Below, one piece after another: positions 6,832-14,953 of a stretch of 33,115 nt of DNA. The DNA is taken from assembly GCA_012800215.1 (NCBI GenBank), contig JAAZJT010000091.1:1-33115 (forward strand), written 5' to 3'. Position 1 is the stretch's first letter. Each line of letters starts with the position of its first letter. The DNA comes from Bacillota bacterium (GTDB taxonomy: Bacteria > Bacillota > Dethiobacteria > Dethiobacterales > Dethiobacteraceae). A program made the translations under genes and the position numbers. Below the pieces are notes generated by a model, which was not told the DNA's origin, ran no database searches, and saw only the letters and a program-made list of their open reading frames with translations.

Positions 6832-8046
6832 TTAAGGATTTGTTATTTCACCCATAAAGAGAATGGTGTCCGTCAGGTCATCACAGATAGCAAAGAAAAA
6901 GGGACGGTCGGCACGTACAGTAAAATTTTCTGCCGGCAAACTGATACGCGCACCGAAAACAACCCCGGTAGCCGCTGCAGCTTCCGTACCTTTTTCATGT
7001 ACATCTATATACGCCTGGTGAATAACATCACTGACAAATAATCCTTCCTCTGCCATGGCACTAAAATCTGCCGCATTAGGGTTAAAAGCTCTTTTCATAC
7101 CCATATTTTGCAGCGCATCGTTTAAATGCTCTTTATATTCTGCTTTAAAACGAGGCATATAAACGCTTACTTCTCGTGTAGTAAAATTACTAAGCCACTT
7201 ATGCCAATTTTCAACACTTAGTTGCTCGTAAAAATCTGTTAATCCTTTATTGGGCACAAACACATACATACTAAGCCGCTCCTGGCCGTAAGGCAGGCGC
7301 ACTGCATTAAAAGTTTCTTCCGCTAAACAATCCAGTGTAGCTTTTTTATGCATCAGAGGCACATCCTTTTCTTTCCCGTCAGCAAGGATAAAAGGAGCAT
7401 CTTTTGTTAATTTTGCATCAAAAGCTTCTGTCCACTGCCCATTAAAATAGAGAGTATTAACCAAAACAAGCCGTGTATCTGCTTCCAATCGGTCAAAAAG
7501 ATCTTTTATTTTACCAGCTGTTTTCCCTTCGACCCAGTCGTTAATAGTTTTGTGGGCATCGGGTTGTGAATAATCAAGCTCTTGCACCTCTGCATCATAA
7601 TAAGTTCTGTTTCTTTGTATGAAGTCATCCTTAATGCGGGCATTATTATCCGGCCATAAAGAATTAGCAAGATTAATTTCGACTTTAGGGTCGGGGTTTT
7701 GCAAAATAGTTAAAAGATCGGCATTGGCCTGATTGAGTTCTTCTAATGTAAGTGTTTCAATATGCATAGCACGGGCCATTTCTGCCTGAGTTTCGCCGGC
7801 TGCTCCGTTATAAACCATGCTTAGGGCAAGAGCAACACTAGCGGGTGAAAAAAAAGTGTTAACATTATCGGAAGGTTTGCGCAGCTGGTTAAAAAGCTGC
7901 AGAGCAAAAGCAGTATTTCCTGCTACCAATCGTGCATCTAAACGTTCAGCAGCTTGCACTTTACGCCCGGGCAAATTTACTTTATTACAGCCGGCAAGCG
8001 GTATTGCCAGCAAGAAACAAAGCAGGATAACCACAATCTGCCTCAT
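6832..8046 (-). CDS. Serpin-family protease inhibitor, lipoprotein
   Basis: The 404 residues begin with a lipoprotein signal (hydrophobic run, lipobox LAGC, Cys20), so it should be anchored on the outer face of the membrane. The rest is a full serpin: the FFSPASVALALSMVYNGA block at 65-82, the hinge GTEAAAATG rich in small residues, which marks inhibitory serpins, and the C-terminal ADRPFFFAI...ILFMGEITNP signature. Counting from the hinge as in antithrombin puts P1 at Arg367 and P1' at Ile368, which points to a trypsin-like or Arg-specific cysteine protease as target. I chose ATG 8046, not the upstream in-frame starts, because AGGAGGA sits six bases before it and the signal peptide begins there. 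The gene has its own terminator. Confidence 0.95.
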   Translation of the reverse strand: MRQIVVILLCFLLAIPLAGCNKVNLPGRKVQAAERLDARLVAGNTAFALQLFNQLRKPSDNVNTFFSPASVALALSMVYNGAAGETQAEMARAMHIETLTLEELNQANADLLTILQNPDPKVEINLANSLWPDNNARIKDDFIQRNRTYYDAEVQELDYSQPDAHKTINDWVEGKTAGKIKDLFDRLEADTRLVLVNTLYFNGQWTEAFDAKLTKDAPFILADGKEKDVPLMHKKATLDCLAEETFNAVRLPYGQERLSMYVFVPNKGLTDFYEQLSVENWHKWLSNFTTREVSVYMPRFKAEYKEHLNDALQNMGMKRAFNPNAADFSAMAEEGLFVSDVIHQAYIDVHEKGTEAAAATGVVFGARISLPAENFTVRADRPFFFAICDDLTDTILFMGEITNP

Positions 8047-8155
8047 ATATAATCCTCCTAAAAATTTATTAAATATACTCATTATTGACGAAGAAGACAT
8101 ACAAAAGTTCCCTGCACATAAAAACAATCTTACTAACTAAGTGAATAACAAATAA

Positions 8156-8179
8156 GCAGACCTGCCATAACAAGTCTGC
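8156..8179 (-). terminator. Weak hairpin between serpin and the small unknown gene
   Basis: GCAGACCTG and CAAGTCTGC pair over nine positions with one mismatch around a six-base loop. On the minus strand it is followed by TTATTTGTTATT, so it may end the upstream small gene. Confidence 0.45.
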
Positions 8180-8201
8180 CTGTTTTATATAGCCTTTAGT
8201 T

Positions 8202-8522
8202 CTAACAATATGCAACCGGTTCTATACGCTCTTTAATTTTATTATATTCTTCCTCGCTAATTGCAACTGCATTGCCCAATAATTTACTTAAAATAGTATC
8301 AGTAAAAGTTTTTTTGGCAGCGTCCAAATTAAACTTATCATACGGATAAACTTCAGAAAGGGTGCGGCGCACTTTTTCCCGCTTAAAATTAGTCACTTTT
8401 ATATTAGAATGTACCAGAATCGCAGTGGGAATCTTCTGCTCCTCATCCTTTACAATGGTGGCAGTGATGGGGCTAATTTTATACACCATGGCCGTTTCCT
8501 CATCGTAGTAGTAACTGTTCAC
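8202..8522 (-). CDS. Hypothetical protein, 106 residues
   Basis: I do not recognise this family. The reading frame starts at GTG with an AAGGAGG seven bases upstream, which supports translation. The product is soluble and mixed in charge: a short beta-rich N-terminal part (YYYDEETAMVYKI, then TAILVHSNIKVTNF), a basic patch KREKVRR near residues 48-54, and a helical C-terminal half ending EEEYNKIKERIEPVAYC. There is no signal peptide or membrane segment. It lies between the serpin and queF genes on the same strand, with hairpins on both sides, so it seems to be its own unit. Confidence 0.7.
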   Translation of the reverse strand: MNSYYYDEETAMVYKISPITATIVKDEEQKIPTAILVHSNIKVTNFKREKVRRTLSEVYPYDKFNLDAAKKTFTDTILSKLLGNAVAISEEEYNKIKERIEPVAYC

Positions 8523-8824
8523 TGTAAGCCCTCCTTAACGCGCTAAATTCTTAGATTGATAACACTTTTCACAGTTCTTTTTCATATACAAAATTCGCCG
8601 CAAGAATAATTTTTCCTGCCCATGTAAATTATCTCTTGTGTTTCTGCTTCTTTTAATAATACATTAATAAAGTTTAATGACTGCGCAGAAGAGGCTGTAG
8701 CTTTACCCTCATCATAGATTCTGCCCTATTTCAAGTAAATTAAATAGTAAAAGCGGCACTACGGCCGCCTTAAAAGTACTAAACTTTTTTGGTTATAAAT
8801 GGCGAGAAAGCTCCTGTTTTAGGC
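8523..8824. other. Intergenic stretch with possible gene remnant
   Basis: The minus strand holds two overlapping open stretches without a start codon. One (8582-8725) follows a TAG directly and reads YDEGKATASSAQSLNFINVL, ending at TGA. The next frame then continues to 8535 and reads RRILYMKKNCEKCYQSKNL before TAA. A single frameshift would join them, as in a decayed small gene, but I cannot name the family. A short ATG version of the second stretch (16 codons) ends 12 bases before the GTG of the next gene and could be a leader peptide. The promoter of that gene should also lie here. Confidence 0.25.
8747..8768 (-). terminator. Short GC-rich terminator after queF
   Basis: On the minus strand GCGGC pairs with GCCGC around a six-base loop and is followed by TTTTAC. 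It lies about 57 bases after the queF stop codon. The stem is short, so efficiency is uncertain. Confidence 0.5.
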
Positions 8825-9229
8825 TTACCGCTCTTCCTCAGACACTTTTTCTCGCTGATAGTAGGCAGTGGCACGAATGGTAATGCCACCGCGCGGCTTT
8901 TGGATAACGGTAACTTTACAGTGATGCGGCCTGCAGGCCTCGCCAACGTCTTGGGCTATTTGCGCCGCTAAAGCTTCACAGAAAACTCCTTCATTTCGGA
9001 AACTCCAAAAATAGAGTTTTAAACTTTTACTTTCAATACATAACTGGTCCGGTTCATACTCAATAATTACAGTTTCCCAATCCGGCTGCCCTGTAATGGG
9101 GCAAACGCTGGTGACTTCATCACTTTCCATCACCACTGTTTGGACGCCTTCCGGTTTAGGAAACACATCCAGTTTGCGACTTGGTGTTTTGACAACTTTT
9201 CCTAAAGCATAAAAATCTGATTGACTCAC
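8825..9229 (-). CDS. queF: NADPH-dependent 7-cyano-7-deazaguanine reductase
   Basis: QueF reduces the nitrile preQ0 to the amine preQ1 with NADPH, the last free-base step of queuosine synthesis. The 134 residues contain the TSVCPITGQPDW block with nucleophile Cys43 and Asp50, and the QueF motif ESKSLKLYF from Glu66. Length is near the lower end of the short, unimodular QueF type (Bacillus about 165). Start is GTG with RBS AGGAGGTAAT. QueC, QueD and QueE are not in this window, so their genes must lie elsewhere or the cell depends on import; the YhhQ transporter nearby fits either case. A 5' leader hairpin (GGCGG/CCGCC, 9255-9274) is present but does not match the preQ1-I riboswitch consensus. 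Confidence 0.95.
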   Translation of the reverse strand: MSQSDFYALGKVVKTPSRKLDVFPKPEGVQTVVMESDEVTSVCPITGQPDWETVIIEYEPDQLCIESKSLKLYFWSFRNEGVFCEALAAQIAQDVGEACRPHHCKVTVIQKPRGGITIRATAYYQREKVSEEER

Positions 9230-9294
9230 AATATTACCTCCTGTGTTTTGATAAGGCGGGTTACTACGACCGCCCGAAAAATTCCCTTCGCTCT

Positions 9295-9323
9295 ACTTTA
9301 TCAAGAATACTAATTTTCGACAA
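9295..9323 (-). promoter_or_regulatory. Probable promoter of queF
   Basis: On the minus strand TTGTCG (plus 9318-9323), 17 bases and TAAAGT (plus 9295-9300) form a moderate sigma-A promoter about 65 bases before the GTG start. Confidence 0.45.
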
Positions 9324-9389
9324 GTATTTACATGCGTGCTTTTTAATTTTTTCACTGTTTTTCAGCCATTATTAATTTTCTAGCAAAGA

Positions 9390-11147
9390 TTAGCGGTGGG
9401 AACAGATAACTGCAAGAAATTCTTTACCATATTTAGCCAACTTTACCTCCCCAACACCACTGACACGCAGCAGCGAAGATTGGTCTGAAGGACGAATTTC
9501 GCACATCTGCCTTAATGTGGCGTCGGAAAAAATCAGGTAAGGAGGCAAATTCTCGCGATCGGCAATTTCCTTACGCAGCTGACGCAACTTTTCAAATAAG
9601 CCATCTTCTTCCACTGTTTTCTGCACTTGCACTTTACGCAGTACCCTCTGTTTGCCCTTAATCACAGCAGCAGCCTTAGGACCTAATTTGACAAGAGGAT
9701 ATCTCCCCTCTGTCGGGCGCAGATAACCTTCCGCTATCAAAAAACCTATAAAATCACGAATTTCCTGCAGTGAATGTTCAGGCATTAAAGCATAAGTGCT
9801 GAGACGATCCAATTTAAGCTGCCGGATTTTTTTATTCTTGGCACCTTTTAATACTTGCGCTACCAGAGTGGCACCATAACGTTCCTGCAGCCGATAAACA
9901 CAAGAGAGAACTTTCTGTGCCTCCAGAGTAACATCTATAGTTTCACTATCATCCCGACAGTTACTGCAATTACCACAATTATCAGCTGACTCTTCGCCAA
10001 AATATGCTAATAATGTTTGCCGCAAACATTTTGAGGTGTGACAGTAATCAGCTACTGCCTGCAGCTTACTAAATTCGTGTTGTCGGCGCCGGGGAGAATA
10101 AACAGTCTGTTCAATTAAATATTTCTGTAAAATTATATCCTGTGGATGATACAACAAAATACATTCTCCCGGTTCACCATCACGGCCGGCGCGTCCGGCT
10201 TCCTGGTAGTAAGCTTCTATATTTTTCGGAAGACTGTAATGAATAACAAAGCGCACATTTGATTTATCAATTCCCATACCAAAAGCATTAGTTGCCACCA
10301 TAACCGGCAGGTCATCACGCAAAAAAGCTTCCTGATTTTCTGCACGTTCTGCTTCGCGCATCCCTGCATGATATTTACTGACGGGGATCTTGTATTTTTG
10401 CAGCATTTCTGCCAGTTTATCCACATCTTTACGAGTGGCAGCATAGATTATACCTGCTCTACCGCTACTGGCCTGAAGGTAATCTAAAACAAACTCCTGT
10501 TTATTTACGCCGCGTAAAACAGAAAAAGATAGATTATGCCGGTCAAAGCCTGTCACATAGACTTGCGGCAAACTAAGACCCAGCAGTTTGATAATATCTG
10601 CCTTAATTTCCGGTGTTGCCGTAGCAGTAAAAGCGCCTATCACCGGCCGCCTGGGTAAAGAGCTGATAAAAGCAGCAATTTTACGATAGCTGGGACGAAA
10701 GTCATGCCCCCATTGTGAAACACAGTGCGCTTCATCGACAGCAATGAAACTAATATTCAGCGCTGGAATCAATTCGGCAAAACTATCTGCCTGCAAACGC
10801 TCCGGTGCTACATAAACCAATTTGTAGCGGCCGTCAACAGTGTCCTGCAAACGCTGTCTGATTTCAGCAGCCCGCAGTGAACTGTTAATGAAGGTAGCAG
10901 GAATACCAAGCTCCCCTAATGCGTCCACCTGGTCTTTCATCAAAGCAATTAATGGGGAGATAACAAGGGTGACACCTGGAAAAAGCAGGGCAGGAATCTG
11001 ATAACATAGTGATTTTCCCGCTCCAGTGGGCATTATTGCCAGGGTATCAGCTTGTGACAGTAAGCTCTCCACTACTTTCTCCTGCCCACCGCGAAATGAA
11101 GTGTAACCAAATATTCTTTTTAATAGTGCATGAGCTTCTGCGAGCAT
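9390..11147 (-). CDS. recQ: ATP-dependent DNA helicase RecQ
   Basis: A 3'-5' helicase acting in DNA-end resection and fork repair. All domains are visible in 585 residues: Walker A TGAGKS (41-46), DEAH box (138-141) with the aromatic-rich loop CVSQWGHDFRP, motif VI EAGRAGRDG (316-324), zinc-binding Cys374, 391, 394 and 397, an RQC winged helix (about 410-500) and a C-terminal HRDC domain (about 515-585). ATG has RBS TGGAGGAT. It starts 45 bases after the YhaN-like gene on the same strand with no terminator between, so it is probably the third gene of the yhaO-yhaN-recQ operon. No clear terminator follows before queF. Confidence 0.97.
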   Translation of the reverse strand: MLAEAHALLKRIFGYTSFRGGQEKVVESLLSQADTLAIMPTGAGKSLCYQIPALLFPGVTLVISPLIALMKDQVDALGELGIPATFINSSLRAAEIRQRLQDTVDGRYKLVYVAPERLQADSFAELIPALNISFIAVDEAHCVSQWGHDFRPSYRKIAAFISSLPRRPVIGAFTATATPEIKADIIKLLGLSLPQVYVTGFDRHNLSFSVLRGVNKQEFVLDYLQASSGRAGIIYAATRKDVDKLAEMLQKYKIPVSKYHAGMREAERAENQEAFLRDDLPVMVATNAFGMGIDKSNVRFVIHYSLPKNIEAYYQEAGRAGRDGEPGECILLYHPQDIILQKYLIEQTVYSPRRRQHEFSKLQAVADYCHTSKCLRQTLLAYFGEESADNCGNCSNCRDDSETIDVTLEAQKVLSCVYRLQERYGATLVAQVLKGAKNKKIRQLKLDRLSTYALMPEHSLQEIRDFIGFLIAEGYLRPTEGRYPLVKLGPKAAAVIKGKQRVLRKVQVQKTVEEDGLFEKLRQLRKEIADRENLPPYLIFSDATLRQMCEIRPSDQSSLLRVSGVGEVKLAKYGKEFLAVICSHR

Positions 11148-11192
11148 TTTAATCCTCCAGGTATTTTCCTAAAAAATTATTTAACGTACAAT

Positions 11193-13613
11193 TTATAATT
11201 TTATCATATAGCCGCCCAGTTTAGCAGCTGTATCAGGATCACAAGTGGTAATAATAACTTGCCTCTGCTTTGCATATTCGCGTACCATTGCTGCAGCATG
11301 TGCCTTTCTTTGCGGATCCAAATCAACTAATGGGTCATCCATTACTAAAAAGCCGTTCCTTTGCTCTAATAAAAATTCAGCCATTGCCAAGCGCAGTGCC
11401 AAAGCCATACCGCGTGCAGTACCTGTGGATAGAAACTCTAACGACAAAGCCGTTCCATCCGCGGCTTCCAAACGGTTAGGCAGCGTCCCTTCCAACTCCG
11501 CCGCTTGATAACGATAAGCTGTTGCAGGTCCTAAATAGCGGCAGAAAGCTGTGTATAAAGGTGTGAAAGTCTTTTCATTTAGTTGCGACATTAATTGATT
11601 AAATTTTGCTTCTACCTTAAGAAGTAAAGCTGCTTCCTCTTTAATGCGGCTAAAATAATCTTCTGCCTCTCTATAGCGCACTTTAATATCCTCGGCCGTT
11701 TCTTCTCCCTGTTCCTGCTGAGCCTCTAATAATTGTTCTTTCGCCGTCAAGAAAAGCTCTTCCACTTCCTGGGTGCGCCTGCGCAGCTCCTTAAGGGCAG
11801 CAAAGAAAGAATCAGTATCGGTATATGCTGCCGGCAGGGGAGCCAGCTGCGACAGTTCACTTTCTGCCAGGCGTTTTTCATTAAGTATTGTCGCCAATTG
11901 CTCCATTACTGTCTCATGACAGCCGTATTCCTTTTCCCAGGCTTTCAGGCGCTGCTGGATTTCTTCCTTTTGGCTGATAGCATGTGTCAGTTCTACCTGC
12001 ACCTGCGAGTATTCAGTTAAGATAGATTCCGGCTCCCGCATCATAGTATCAGGACATGATGCTGCTGCCTTAGCCAATTCAGTATAAGCCTGCCCTTGTA
12101 AAACTGCTTCCAGTTTGGCTCGCAGGCGCTCTATTTGGCTAGTCAGCGCTTGCCGCAATTCCAGCATTTGCCTGGCTTCCGAAATATTTTGCAAGGATAA
12201 CTGCTGCAGCTTACTTTCACGTGCTGTTTGTAAAGTTTGAATTTCTGCCAATAAAGCTTCCACATCACACTGACCCGCTTGCACGTACACAGACCAGCCT
12301 TCAGCCGTAAATTGTAGATACCCCTCTCCCTTAAAAAGTGCTTCATCTGTCACTGTAATCTGTTGTACTGCAGGCGAAGTACTTTTAACTGTGACTGTCT
12401 GCGGTTTAGTCAGGGAAACTTTAGCCACAAGTTCCATTGCCTGCAATTCCGCTTGTTTGTTTGCTATCAAGTTCTGCTGCTGCTGCAGCCATGTCACATC
12501 TTCACCTGTGACCGCAGGCAGGGATGCCAATTTAGCTTCTAAAGCCAGTAATTCTTCCTGCAATGGTTTTGCTGCCAAGTAACGCTCGCGCATCTTTTTT
12601 GCTTCTACGGCAGCTTTGGCTAACTCCAAGTCCTTGCTTAAGGTTTTTAAACGGATCTGGTTTTGCTCAATGCTACTTGTTATATTGGCTAAACGCTCTT
12701 TTTCCCTCGGCCATTGGCTGTTAATCAGTTTTAATTTTTCTTCTTGTAAACGTAAGGTTCCTATTTTGGGTTCTAATTTTGCCCGTCTGTAAACATCATT
12801 CTCCAGTTTTTCCAAAGCAACCTTCTGGAGCAGTAGTGCAGCTTTTTCAGCAGAAGTTTTCTCTAAAGCAGCTAAAGCCACTTCAACTTTTTTTTCCGCC
12901 TCCTCGGCCGCCTGCAGCTGTCTCCGCAAACTTTCCTTTTCATAATAAGCTGCCAGTAGTTTGCCGACATTTTTAACGTAGGGGTTATCAACGCCTCTGT
13001 TCTTTTTCGGCCCGTCACGCTGAAGGTCCCAATTAGCAAGCAGGTCTTTTTTAGCTTGTGCCAGTTCCTGCGCCAACTCTTCCGGTGATACACCACCACT
13101 TTGCAGGAAAGCAGTCCGCAGGACATCGCCCAGTGTTGCTACCGCTTCCTGGTTTTGGCTGATCAGTTCCACCGTTTTTAGCATATCTTCCTGGCGCGCA
13201 AAAAGAATACTTTCATAAGTTCCCCTGCCGTACCGGAGCAAACTGAGCAGTTTTTCCTGCACCATTTCCTCTGTACTAATAACAACCCCGGAGGCAGATT
13301 CTAAGCGACAATTTCGGGCGGCACCCCAAGAGCGCGTTAATAAATATTCATCTTTGGCATCACACTGAAAGTTAACGGCAACCTCTATTGTATCGCCTAC
13401 GCCATAAGGCAAGAAACGCGCTAAGTAATCTTTCCAAAGCGGCGAATTTCGGTGCAAATTGGTGGGCAGAAAAAAAACGGCAAAAAGAGCACCCACCATT
13501 GTGCTTTTACCTGCTTCATTAGGCCCAAGGACTACATTTAGACCATCTTTAAAGGTAACTTCTTTACCGTGCAGACCGCCAAAAGGTGCCATCCTAACCG
13601 ATTTGACAATCAT
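11193..13613 (-). CDS. yhaN: Rad50/SbcC-like ATPase, YhaN type
   Basis: ATPase subunit expected to work with the adjoining nuclease in handling DNA ends. The N-terminus has Walker A GPNEAGKST (30-38); the C-terminus has the ABC signature LSTGTARG (about 728-735), Walker B FLVMDDPLVD (755-764) and a late TTCD switch. Long coiled coils lie between. At about 806 residues it is shorter than SbcC (over 1000) and, from memory, than Bacillus YhaN (about 960). I see no C-x-x-C zinc hook; in its place near residues 395-455 there is a beta-rich insert with a GEGYLQF strand, typical of COG4717-like members. The ATG overlaps the stop of the yhaO-like gene by four bases, so translation is coupled. Confidence 0.88.
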   Translation of the reverse strand: MIVKSVRMAPFGGLHGKEVTFKDGLNVVLGPNEAGKSTMVGALFAVFFLPTNLHRNSPLWKDYLARFLPYGVGDTIEVAVNFQCDAKDEYLLTRSWGAARNCRLESASGVVISTEEMVQEKLLSLLRYGRGTYESILFARQEDMLKTVELISQNQEAVATLGDVLRTAFLQSGGVSPEELAQELAQAKKDLLANWDLQRDGPKKNRGVDNPYVKNVGKLLAAYYEKESLRRQLQAAEEAEKKVEVALAALEKTSAEKAALLLQKVALEKLENDVYRRAKLEPKIGTLRLQEEKLKLINSQWPREKERLANITSSIEQNQIRLKTLSKDLELAKAAVEAKKMRERYLAAKPLQEELLALEAKLASLPAVTGEDVTWLQQQQNLIANKQAELQAMELVAKVSLTKPQTVTVKSTSPAVQQITVTDEALFKGEGYLQFTAEGWSVYVQAGQCDVEALLAEIQTLQTARESKLQQLSLQNISEARQMLELRQALTSQIERLRAKLEAVLQGQAYTELAKAAASCPDTMMREPESILTEYSQVQVELTHAISQKEEIQQRLKAWEKEYGCHETVMEQLATILNEKRLAESELSQLAPLPAAYTDTDSFFAALKELRRRTQEVEELFLTAKEQLLEAQQEQGEETAEDIKVRYREAEDYFSRIKEEAALLLKVEAKFNQLMSQLNEKTFTPLYTAFCRYLGPATAYRYQAAELEGTLPNRLEAADGTALSLEFLSTGTARGMALALRLAMAEFLLEQRNGFLVMDDPLVDLDPQRKAHAAAMVREYAKQRQVIITTCDPDTAAKLGGYMIKL

Positions 13614-14719
13614 TTTTTCACCTTCTTTACCAGCTCATAAGCAAGCTGTAGCGCTTCATATTCACCTTCTGCAGCTAATGACGTAAGCAATAAATAAGGA
13701 AATGAACCGGCGGGAAATTCCGCCTCGATACTTTCCGGGGATAACTCCATTTTTAGCATACTGTCATCATATTCCAAGTATCTCACGCTATCTGCACACT
13801 GCTGCAAATAAGCTCCCCGCTGCCTGAACTGCTCCTGCGGCAGGCGGCCGTGCAGGCGCAGTTTTACCAAAGTAGTATCAGCTGCTATTTCCTTTAAATA
13901 GTTTCCTACTGTATTCAATTCCTTTATTTCCAGCGTAGTATCAATAAAACGGAATTTTCCTGTACGTACAGCGCGATGCTCCACTTTACCGTCATGGCAG
14001 GTTGCCAACCATGCATAACCCTGGTGTCTGCAGTCAAAACCATCCGGTTCAGGTGTGCCGCAATAGGTAAAACCACAACTATCTGCCTTTTCCAGATCAG
14101 GGTAGCGAACGTGTGCATGCCCCAGGAACCAATGGTGTAAGCCTGTAGCGAATAATTCATCCCTCTCCATGGGAAAATAATTTTCCTCCAAATCCGGTGA
14201 AAGGCCGCGGACAGTTCCATGCGCAATACCCAGCTGCCACTGTGCCGCCGGTTTCTCCTGTAAATCACGCAGCCAGCCTAAACGGTTTTCTGCACTATGC
14301 TTGCGGTCACATGGAGCCGGGTAAAGAACTGCGTCTAAGCCATATTCCTGTAAGCAGTATGGTTTTTGCTGCATTAACAGCAAAACATGTTCCGGAGCAT
14401 GCTCTAGAAATACCCTCCAGATAGCTGATGAATCATTATAGTAATCATGGTTGCCTGGCAGAACAGCAATACAGGCACCGGCAAAAGTCTGTAGTATTTT
14501 TACGGTTCGCAAAACAGTATTTTTACTGACATTATGGCTATGAAACAAATCACCGGCAATCAGAAACAATTGACAACATTCCTGATTCGCCAGTTCCACT
14601 AATTTAGCCAAAGCTGAAAATCGAGCGTCCACTAATTGTTGGCGGAGTTCTTCGGGATAGTTTCGCGTTCGATGTGTCATACCCAGGTGCAAATCTCCGG
14701 TATGCAGCACTTTTAACAC
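13610..14719 (-). CDS. yhaO: SbcD/Mre11-like metallophosphoesterase nuclease, YhaO type
   Basis: DNA exonuclease subunit paired with the downstream ATPase. The 369 residues carry the metal-binding motifs of the Mre11 fold: GDLHLG (Asp9, His11), GDLFH (Asp57), GNHDYY (Asn90, His91), IAHGT (His167) and GHAHV (His201, His203), followed by a C-terminal cap and ATPase-binding tail. Start is GTG with RBS GGGGAGGTGG five bases upstream. It is the first gene of the yhaO-yhaN-recQ unit and is divergent from the BusR-like gene. The 228-base gap between them contains an inverted repeat with a TTGACA on each strand. Confidence 0.92.
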   Translation of the reverse strand: MLKVLHTGDLHLGMTHRTRNYPEELRQQLVDARFSALAKLVELANQECCQLFLIAGDLFHSHNVSKNTVLRTVKILQTFAGACIAVLPGNHDYYNDSSAIWRVFLEHAPEHVLLLMQQKPYCLQEYGLDAVLYPAPCDRKHSAENRLGWLRDLQEKPAAQWQLGIAHGTVRGLSPDLEENYFPMERDELFATGLHHWFLGHAHVRYPDLEKADSCGFTYCGTPEPDGFDCRHQGYAWLATCHDGKVEHRAVRTGKFRFIDTTLEIKELNTVGNYLKEIAADTTLVKLRLHGRLPQEQFRQRGAYLQQCADSVRYLEYDDSMLKMELSPESIEAEFPAGSFPYLLLTSLAAEGEYEALQLAYELVKKVKK

Positions 14720-14871
14720 GATACCACCTCCCCACTATTTCTTCATCACAGTATTTATCATTAGCTATGACTAGGCATATTTCCTGCTGCCATCTGCAAT
14801 GACACTCAGGCAACCTTGACTTACCTATACCCTAAAACTTACCATGGCTTTAAAGGAATATTTTTTATTTT

Positions 14872-14916
14872 TTTGTCAAAAAATCTCTTGACAAACCGCC
14901 AATCTGCATATTAAAA
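14872..14916 (+). promoter_or_regulatory. Promoter and inverted-repeat operator before the BusR-like gene
   Basis: TTGACA (14888-14893), 17 bases and TTAAAA (14911-14916) form the promoter. TTTGTCAA (14872-14879) and TTGACAAA (14888-14895) are a perfect 8-bp inverted repeat with 8 bases between, overlapping the -35 box. Autorepression by the GntR-type product is the simplest reading. The left arm gives TTGACA on the minus strand, pointing to the yhaO operon, but no good -10 follows there. Confidence 0.65.
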
Positions 14917-14953
14917 TCAGGTTGTCGGCATATAAACGAGGAGGCTTGTGTCC

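Noticed and set aside
6820..7041. Plus-strand open frame of 73 codons over the 3' end of the serpin gene
   Set aside because: It has no RBS and lies inside a clear serpin coding region on the other strand.
9230..9300. preQ1 riboswitch before queF
   Set aside because: The leader has a GGCGG/CCGCC hairpin but not the conserved loop and A-rich tail of preQ1-I, nor a recognisable preQ1-II fold. A covariance search could still change this.
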